NCBI RefSeq assembly: GCF_036345155.1
Contig: NZ_CP107772.1
Coordinates: forward strand, 7,502,001-7,566,000
Length of the DNA: 64,000 nt
Reading direction: 5' to 3'
Source of the DNA: Streptomyces sp. NBC_00582
Lineage (GTDB): Bacteria > Actinomycetota > Actinomycetes > Streptomycetales > Streptomycetaceae
Shown: piece by piece, positions 32,863 to 41,000 of the stretch
Position numbering within the stretch: position 1 is the first letter of the stretch
Layout: the number at the start of each line of letters is the position of its first letter
The notes under the pieces: model-generated
What the model saw: the letters and a program-made list of their open reading frames with translations, nothing else
Told to the model about the DNA's origin: nothing
Databases searched by the model: none
Made by a program: the position numbers and the translations under genes

Positions 32863-33792
32863 ATGACTGCACGCGGCTGGTTCCTGTTCTCCCTGATGGG
32901 AGTGGTCTGGGGCATCCCCTATCTGCTGATCAAGGTGGCGGTGGAGGACCTCTCCCCGTCCATGGTGGTGTTCACGCGGTGCGCGCTGGGCGCACTGCTC
33001 CTGCTGCCCTTCGCGCTGCGGCAGGGGGGCTTCTCACGCACCGTCCGCGCCCACTGGGCCCCGATGCTGGCCTTCGCGTGCATAGAGATCATCGGGCCCT
33101 GGTTCACCTTGACGGACGCGGAGAGGCACCTGTCGAGCTCCACCGCCGGTCTGCTGATCGCCGGAGTCCCCATCGTGGGCGTGGTGGCGGCCCGCTACTT
33201 CGGCGAGGGGGAGGTGCTGGGCGCCCGCCGGACGACGGGCCTGATGGTGGGCCTGGCGGGAGTCGGAGTCCTCACGGTCCCCCATCTGACCGGCGGAGAC
33301 GCGAAGTCCCTGGCCGAGGTGCTGCTGACGGTGGTGGGCTACGCGACGGCCCCGCTGATCGCGGCCCGCCGCCTGAAGGACGTCCCGACCCTGCAGCTCA
33401 TCGCCCCCTGCCTCACCCTCTGCGCCCTGGTCTACGCCGCGCCGGCGGCACTGACCCGGCCGGACCGCATGCCGTCCGCCTCGGTCCTGGGCGCCCTCGC
33501 GGCCCTGGGAGTGATCTGCACGGCGGTGGCGTTCGTGGCCTTCCTGGAACTGATCAAGGAGATAGGCCCCACCCGCTCGACGGTGATCACGTACGTCAAT
33601 CCGGCGGTGGCGGTGGCGGCGGGCGCGATCTTCCTGGACGAGCCCTTGACGCCGGCCGTCCTGGCGGCGTTCGCCCTGATCCTGGCCGGCTCGGTACTGG
33701 CGACGGCGGCTGGTCCCCGCCGGGACAGGCGCCCGGTAACATGGTCGACACGGCAGACGAGCCGGGCGGACGGCCGCGTGGAGTCCCCCTAG
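32863..33792 (+). CDS. EamA (DMT) family transporter
   Basis: A 309-residue carrier with ten hydrophobic helices in two EamA halves: [22 protein letters not shown] (helix 1-2 with the family W-G pattern), [15 protein letters not shown] at the end of the first half, then [15 protein letters not shown] and the second half with [19 protein letters not shown]. It is an amino-acid or metabolite exporter. The end extends into the rnpB gene, with the stop at 33790-33792; the final 14 codons lie within the RNA. The start is ATG 32863. Confidence 0.92.
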   Translation: MTARGWFLFSLMGVVWGIPYLLIKVAVEDLSPSMVVFTRCALGALLLLPFALRQGGFSRTVRAHWAPMLAFACIEIIGPWFTLTDAERHLSSSTAGLLIAGVPIVGVVAARYFGEGEVLGARRTTGLMVGLAGVGVLTVPHLTGGDAKSLAEVLLTVVGYATAPLIAARRLKDVPTLQLIAPCLTLCALVYAAPAALTRPDRMPSASVLGALAALGVICTAVAFVAFLELIKEIGPTRSTVITYVNPAVAVAAGAIFLDEPLTPAVLAAFALILAGSVLATAAGPRRDRRPVTWSTRQTSRADGRVESP

Positions 33793-34164
33793 GGGGCTTC
33801 CCGAGGAACGTCCGGGCTCCACAGGGCAAGGTGGTGGCTAACGGCCACCCGGGGTGACCCGCGGGACAGTGCCACAGAAAGCAGACCGCCCAGCACCTCG
33901 GTGCGGGGTAAGGGTGAAACGGTGGTGTAAGAGACCACCAGTGCCCAGGGTGACCTGGGCAGCTAGGTAAACCCCACCCGGAGCAAGGTCAAAAGGAGCG
34001 CCGTGAAAAGCGCTCTGCGCGGACGTTCGAGGGCTGCCCGCCCGAGTCCGCGGGTAGACCGCACGAGGCCGGTGGCAACACCGGCCCTAGATGGATGGCC
34101 GTCTCCCCGGCCGCCGCGAGGCAGCCGGGTGACAGAACCCGGCGTACAGCCCGACTCGTCTGCC
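33752..34164 (+). ncRNA. rnpB: RNase P RNA, bacterial type A
   Basis: The catalytic RNA of ribonuclease P, which matures tRNA 5' ends. The ends pair exactly: GGCAGACGAG (33752-33761) with CTCGTCTGCC (34155-34164), extending into the P1-P2 stack. The conserved core shows GAGGAACGTCCGGGCTCC near 33800, the loop ACAGAAAGCAGACCGCC, GGTAAGGGTGAAACGGTG, AAACCCCACCCGGAGCAA and ACAGAACCCGGCGTACAG near the 3' end. The size of about 413 nt is normal for Streptomyces. It overlaps the end of the transporter gene by about 40 nt on the same strand. Confidence 0.95.
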
Positions 34165-34181
34165 CCCCGTACGCTTCGGGT

Positions 34182-34892
34182 GTGGAAGAGCTCCTGCACC
34201 CCCGAAGCGACAGCGCCCGGCGTTTTCTCCGCCGTTGGTACGGCATATCCGATGAATCGGCGGAACCGGCCTTCCCGGCGTCCGAGGACGTTCCCCGCGA
34301 GCTGGTCGAATGGCACAGAGCGGCTTCTTCCACCGGAACGCGGGTCACCTTCCAGGACCACGCGGTGACGGCGGCCGATCTGAAAAGGGACGCCGACGGA
34401 ATGCTGGTCTTCTGGATCGAGAACCAGCACGGCTACTACTGGGCCGTGGATCCGGCATCGACGGACCGGCAGGTCCTCGATCGCACGAACACCTCCGACA
34501 CCTGGCGGCCCACCGGCGAGAGCCTCGAGCGGTTCCTGCTGCACCGCACCGTGCACGAGGCCCTGCTGGGAACCGAGGTGAAGTTCTCCGCCGTGGTGCC
34601 GGCCGAGGTGCTCGCATCCGGCGCGTTGAACGGATTCTCTGCCCTGCCCTTCGCCCCTGCGGTCAACGAGGCGCCGTCGACCCGGTGGCTGTGCAGTGAC
34701 GACGCCCTGGCCCGGATCGCCCCGCCGCCGGCCGGCTACGCCCCGCCCGGCCAGGAGAGCCGGATGCTCACCGTCGCGGCAGCACCGGGCACAGATCTCC
34801 AGACGTACCGCGCCGGCCTGGAACCCCACGTCCTGGAAAGGCCACGCCGCGAGGAACGGCCCGACGAGCCGTCCCCGGCGCCCCCATTCTGA
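34182..34892 (+). CDS. SUKH-like (SMI1/KNR4-type) protein, candidate immunity protein
   Basis: A 236-residue protein beginning with GTG right behind rnpB. The stretch MLVFWIENQHGYYWAVDPAS and the following D..W..TGESLERFLLHRTVHEAL resemble the acidic, aromatic-rich core of SMI1/KNR4-type SUKH proteins, many of which neutralise secreted nuclease or deaminase toxins. The C-terminal part (200-236) is a charged, proline-rich tail. It stands convergent to the large toxin gene (stop at 35005), not in the usual downstream same-strand place. A link to that toxin is possible but unproven. Family placement is by pattern only. Confidence 0.6.
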   Translation: MEELLHPRSDSARRFLRRWYGISDESAEPAFPASEDVPRELVEWHRAASSTGTRVTFQDHAVTAADLKRDADGMLVFWIENQHGYYWAVDPASTDRQVLDRTNTSDTWRPTGESLERFLLHRTVHEALLGTEVKFSAVVPAEVLASGALNGFSALPFAPAVNEAPSTRWLCSDDALARIAPPPAGYAPPGQESRMLTVAAAPGTDLQTYRAGLEPHVLERPRREERPDEPSPAPPF

Positions 34893-34932
34893 AACTCCGG
34901 ATCCGCGCCGAGGGGGCCGCCCGCGAAAGCGC

Positions 34933-34970
34933 GTCTGCCGGTGGAGCGTTTGCACGCCCCACCGGCAGAC
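34933..34970. terminator. Bidirectional hairpin terminator
   Basis: GTCTGCCGGTGG (34933-34944) pairs with 34959-34970, and an inner GCGT/ACGC stem lies inside. It sits 41 nt after the SUKH-like gene and 35 nt after the toxin gene stop on the opposite strand, so it can serve both. Confidence 0.82.
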
Positions 34971-35004
34971 CGGTCACGCCGGATCCCTAGAGATCACTCG
35001 GGGA

Positions 35005-38000
35005 TCACCTGCGGTTTCCGCGGAAGTACGTCGTCCCCCCTCCGACCACGGTGACCCAGAGCTCCGCGCCATGGGGCAGGGCGTCCTCGATATTGACTCC
35101 CCCTTGGTAGAAGCGTCCGTCGCAGTAGCCGCAGACGCCCCCCGGGTGATTGATGTACACGCGGCCCTGCCGGATGTTGTTCAGCCGCATATAGGCCGCC
35201 GCCTGCATCTCGACGTGGTGGCGGTTCTCCTGCGTCATGCCCGGGATGGTCCGCCAGTCGACGACGCCGTTGGTCCCACTGACCGCGTTGCTGTCCTGGC
35301 TGAGGAACCCACCGGAGTCCGGTCCACTGCCCAGCGGAATCTGATCGACCTGGGTGTCCAGCACACCCGAGGTCTGGTGCGTCTGCTGGGAGGTCCAGAC
35401 CTCGCACGCCTGGCCGCTGGTGTTGTGGTTGAGGACCGAGGTCCCCGCCGCCACCACGTAGAACGTGTGGAGATCGCCGACCGTGAGGTTGTGGACAGTC
35501 GCCCGCTGCGCCGTCCAGCGCCGGATCGCGGCGATCTGTACGTACGTACCGGTGCTGGTCCGCAGCCACTGGCCCGACTTCAGGTCGGTGGCGGGGATCC
35601 ACTCGCCGAGTTCGGCGACCCAGAAGGGGTGGCCGTCGGTCGCGGTGACCTGGGCCGTCCTCGTGCCCTTCGAGCCGTCGGTGTCGAGAGTGACCTCGAC
35701 GAGGTGCTTGAGACCCCGGCCCTTGATCTCGGCCGTGACCGTCTCGATCCGGGTCTCGCCGGTCCTCGGGTCGGTCGCGACGACCTTGTCGCCCGCCTTG
35801 ACCCGCTCGATCGGCTTGGTGGAGCCGTCGGCCATCAGAACCTTCGTGCCGGGCACGAAGCTGTTGCAGCCGCCGCCCGTCTCCGACCTGCCCGACCCGC
35901 CGTCTCCGCTGGATCCGCCGTTGTTGCGCGAGGAGCCGCCGGAATTGCCACCGGGTTTTGAACCACCGCCGGGCTTGGAACCGGCGCCGCTCTTGCCGCC
36001 ACCACCTCCGGAGGCCTTGCTGGTGGACACCTTCGGGGCGGCCTTGGCCTGGGACTGCTTGTGGACGGGGTTACCTGTCTTCCGCTTCGCGGCGGCTGCC
36101 GCGTCGGCCCTTCTCTTGGCTGCCTCAGCGGCCTTCTTCTTGGCTCTCTGCGCGGCCTCCTTCTTGGCTTTCTCGATGGCCAGCTTCTTGGCCCGCAGAG
36201 CCGCGGCCTCGGCTGCCTTGGCGGCCTTGAGCACGGCCTCGGCGGCCCGCTTGGCGGCCTTGAACGCCTGGATGGCGTCGATGGTGCGGTTGATCGCCTT
36301 CAGGACCGACGGGATCTTGCCCAGCTTCGTCCAGGGAATGGCGTCCAGGATGATGCTGCCGCACGACCACATGTCACCGCCGAAGCAGGCCATGGCGTCG
36401 TTGATGCCGATGAAGTCCTTCAGCGTCTCCCAGGCCACGGCGAGGATCACCGAGGTCAGCGACTTGCCCATCATGGACTGCGCCTGGGCGACCTGCGCCG
36501 CGGACAGACCCGCGCCGGCGAGGGCCGCGGCCTTCTCCGAGGCGGTCAGGCTGATCGCCAGACCGGTCGGGTCGGAGTAGGTGACCGGGTTGTTCTGCGC
36601 GTAGGCGTACCCGTTGGCCTGCAACGGGTCGTTCAGGTCGAGCACCGGGTCGACGGACAGGAAGCGTCCGATCACCGGGTCGTACAGACGCGCGCCGAGC
36701 GGCTGGAAGCCGGAGGCGTCGTCACGCGTCTTGCCCAGGAACCCCTTGTGGTTCTGCAGGCTGGCACCGGCGGTGCCGCGCTCGTTGCCGAACGGGTCCT
36801 GCTTGCGGATGCGTACCGGCATGGTGCCGTTGAGGGCGACCTCCGTGTACACGCTGCCCTGGTGGTCCGCGGTCTGGGCGACCAGGGTCTCCGCACCGTT
36901 GCCGTAGGCGTAGCGCATGACCGCGCCGCCGCCGGGGACGACGTAGGTGCGCTGGGTGCTGACCAGGACACCGCCCTTCTGGACGGTGACCTCGGCCTCC
37001 CCCAGGTGCAGGGTGGCCTGCTTGCCCTTGACGGTCAGTAGACGCTCACCGTCGGGGCCGTAGATGTGACGGGTCTCGTTCTGCGGCTGCCAGAGCTGCG
37101 CGGACGACGAGCCGTCACACGTCGCCAGGACGATCGGTGTGGCGTTGGCCGAGTTCGCGCCCTGGACCGCCAGGCACAGGCCCGAGTCCTGGTGGATGAG
37201 CTGTCCGGCCGTGTTCCGCCGCAGCTCCTGGGCGGTCACCTGCGCGGCGGTGGTGCCGCACTTCTGGATCTGCACCGCCGATCCCGGAGCGTTCGAGGTC
37301 GGCTGGAGACACCAGGTGTCGTAGAGCGACAGGGTGCCCCGGTCGGGGTTGGTCTGCGTCCCTCCGACAGGAGCCGGGGTCGGCGTGAACCTGAGGTTCT
37401 GCGCCGGTGACGCGTTGCAGGTGTAGAGCTGCATCGGCTGGCCGGTGGCCGCCGTTCCGGACTTCAGGTCGAGGCACTTGTCGGCCAGACCCACGTACGG
37501 CGTCTTCCCGCCGCTGCCCTGACCACTGATCCGGTCGATCTTGCCGTCGTAGGTCCAGGTCAGGTCCTGCTTGTCACCGTTCTGGATCGAGGTGATCGAC
37601 TTGGTCTCGCCGGTCAGCTCGTACAGACGGGTGGCCTCGGCCTTGACCTGCGCGCCCGCGGGGGTCGTGTAGGTCTTCGACACCTTGGTCAGCGTGTGCG
37701 GCTGGCTGCCGTCTGCCTTGCCGTAGGCGTAGTCGGTCGTGGCGTCCTTGGCGGTGGTGCCGGTGAGGTCCTTCTCGGTCAGCTGGGTGCGGTTGCCGAG
37801 GAGGTCGTACGCGTACTCCTGCCAGTAGCCGGAGGCGTCCTTGCCCGCGGCGACGTTCACCGTGCCGTCCGCGTTCTTCGGGGTGGTGCAGTTCTGTGCC
37901 GGGTTCTTGGCGGTCCAGGCGGTCTTCAGCTGCCCCGTCGGGTCGTAGACGAAGCACTGCCGCTCCTCGATCCCGACGGACTTCTCCTCGATCGAGGTGA

Positions 38001-41000
38001 CGTTGCCCGCCGGGTCGTAGGTGTAGGCCCGGTGGGAGACCAGGTTGTCGGCGACAACGGAGGTGTCCGCGGCGGTCCCCGACTTCTCGCGGTAGACCTG
38101 CTGGTCCGTCAGCTCACCGCTGGACTCGTCGTACGAGTTCTGCGTCCACACCCGGTAGGGCTGGGCGCCCAGGGTGGAGCGCAGGACCTGGCCGTACGGG
38201 TCGTAGAGGGTCTCGGAGCCGTACCAGTCCTTGCCGGAGACGGAGAGCGGCTTGCCGTCCTCGTTGTATCGGACGACCAGCTTCTCGGCGTCGAACCTGC
38301 CGACCGCCGGGAGCGTGCCCTCCTCCAGCGCACCCGTGTCCGAGTAGGAGTAGCTGTAGGTGTAGTCCTTCTTCAGCCCCCAGGTGTCGACGACGGACTG
38401 CGGCAGCGACAGCGTGGTCGAGGTCGGCTGGTAGTCCTTTGTGTAGCCGCCGACCGTCTGCGTGTAGGCCAGCGTGTCGGTGTAGCGGGTGGCGGTGGCG
38501 GGCATGCCCTTGCCGCCCGGGGCGGTGTCGTACGTGAAGTCGGCGAGCACCGTGCCGGACGAGTCGGTCAGACGCTGCTGCTTCGGCCGCGACAGCTCGT
38601 CGTAGGCGTTCCAGACCTTGATGCCGCGGGCGTTGGTGGTGGTGAGGACCCGGCCACGGGCGTCGTACGCGGTACGGCTCGTGCCCGAGTCGGGGTCGGT
38701 CGCCGTCTCCATCCGGCCGTTGTGGTCGTACGTCCAGGACCAGGGGTGCGTGGGATCGGCCGAGGCGATCGCCTTGTCGACGAGGCCCTTCGCGTTGTAC
38801 TCGTAGCGCGTCGACGTGAAGCCCCCGGGCGCCGCGGGGTTGAAGGTGTCGGCGCGCAGGGTCCGGCCCGTCGCGTCGGTGTAGACGCGGTAGGACGAGT
38901 CGCCCTGCGGCTGGACGACCTTCGACCAGTCCTCGCCGTACTCGTAACGGACGCCCCGCTCCGGGTACGCCTTCGAGCTGGACTCCTGCGTGTTCGGATC
39001 CACGTACTTCATGTACGGGGTCTCCTGGAGCACGCGGCCGAGACCGTCGTAGGTGTAGCGGGTGATGTTGGGGACGGCCGTGTCGGAGACCGGGGTGAAC
39101 AGCTCGCCCGGCTCGGCCTCGGCCGTCAGATAGGCGTTGTTGGTCCGGTAGACCTCACCCGCGTTGTTGTACAGCGTGTCGGTGATCAGCCAGCCGGCGT
39201 CGCCGTCGGCCTCCTCCTGCGTCTGCCGTTCGCGGCCGAGGCCGTCGTAGAGGGTGACGGAGGTCTCGACCCGGTTCTCGTAGCCCCGGCTGTACGTGGT
39301 GACGTACGGAGGCTTGCGGATCTTGGTGTTCGGGTGGTCGGGGTCGGTCTCCTCCGGCGGGATGGTGTAGACCGCGCGGAAGTCCGGCACCGAGGAGGAT
39401 GAGGGGGCGCGGCCCGGGGCCCAGGCCTCGGAGAGCCGGCCCAGCGGGTCGTACTTCGCCTCGCTGACCAGGTTGTTGGCGTCGGTCGTCTTCACCGTGA
39501 CCGAGCGGCCGGGCTCCAGTTCCTGGGTCTGGCTGTGCCCGAGCACATTGGTCGTGGTGACCTTGAAGACCTGGCCCGTGGCCGGTCCCTCGGAGGAGTA
39601 GGTGATCGTGGAGGACTTCGGCAGTGACTGGGCCAGCTGGTCCGGGTCGGTCTGCCGGGTCACCCGGCCGATGTCGTCGAAGCCGGCGGTTCCGTTGGTC
39701 TGGAAGCCGGTGCCGTCGCCCTTGAGCGACCACGACTCGGTGGCCAGCCCGCGGGTCGAGCCCGACAGCGTCGCGCCGTAGACCCCTCCGTCGTACGCGG
39801 TGCGGGCGGCGCCGCTCAGCGTCGTGAGGTCGCTCCAGTTCGCGTTGGCGCAGGTGGTGGGGGAGACGAGGACCTGCTTGCTGAGACCGATCAGGTTCTT
39901 GGCGGTCTGGTGCACGTACTCGGACTTGGTGCAGGACTCGTCACCGGTCTTGCCGGTGTCGCCCAGCGACTCGACCAGCGTGGGCAGACCGTACGTCGGG
40001 TCGTACGTCGTCGTCGTCTTCACCGACCGCGCCGCACGCGGGTCGTCGGAGTTGGTACCCGACGACTTCGTGTACGCGATCTCCTCCGGCTCCGTGACCC
40101 GCCAGGCCCGCAGCGGGCTCAGGCCGTCGTCGCGGTCGCGCCGGGCGAGTTCGGTGGCCGCCGGCTTGGTGACGCTGCGGCTCAGCCAGTCGGAGTCGGC
40201 CTTGGTGGAGTCGGTGTAGGTGAGCTCCTCGGCGATCCGGCCGGCGAACGGCTCCTCGTCCTTGGCGATCTCGGCGCCGGTGATGTCCTTGACGGACACG
40301 GTGTCGCCGAGGCCCCGGAAGAAGCGGGTGACCGACTTGGAGCGCTGCGCGGCACTGGCCTCGTCGTCCGGGCCGGTCAGCACGGTGGTCTGCTCGAAGC
40401 CCGCGAACTGCGAGTAGGTGCGCTGGGACTTCTTGGTGAACTCGGCCTCGGCGAGCTTCCAGGCCGGGTTCTTGTACTGGTAGGCCGTCTTGACGGTGTA
40501 GTTGCCGTCGATGTTCGGCAGTTCCTCGACGGTGTCCACGACGTACTTGTGGAACCAGTCGATGTCCTCGACCTCGGGGTCGGGGTTCCAGAACGACGGG
40601 TAGCAGAGCCGGTCGTTGACCTTGAGCTGGGCCTGCAGCCGGGCCATGGCCGTGGCGCGGTCCTCGCCGGGCCGCTGGTCGAGCAGCGGCAGGTCACCGG
40701 TGAGGCAGTCGCCGCCGATCTTCTTGTAGGTGACGACGGTCTCGCCGCCGTACTCGTTGACGACGCGGCCGATGCGCAGCCGGGAGAAGCCGGGACGATG
40801 GGTGTTGACCGCCTTGACGCGGTTCGGCATGTCCTCGGTGTTGGGCTCGAACCGTACGGTGTTGAGTGTCACGCTCGCGTCGGTGGAGCCGTTGCGGGCA
40901 TAGCCGGTGCGCTGGACGGACTCCAGCCACAGGGCCGTGTTCGGGCCGGTCAGCAGCTTGGCGAAGCTCTGCTTGAGCTGGTACTCGTCGACGACCTGGC

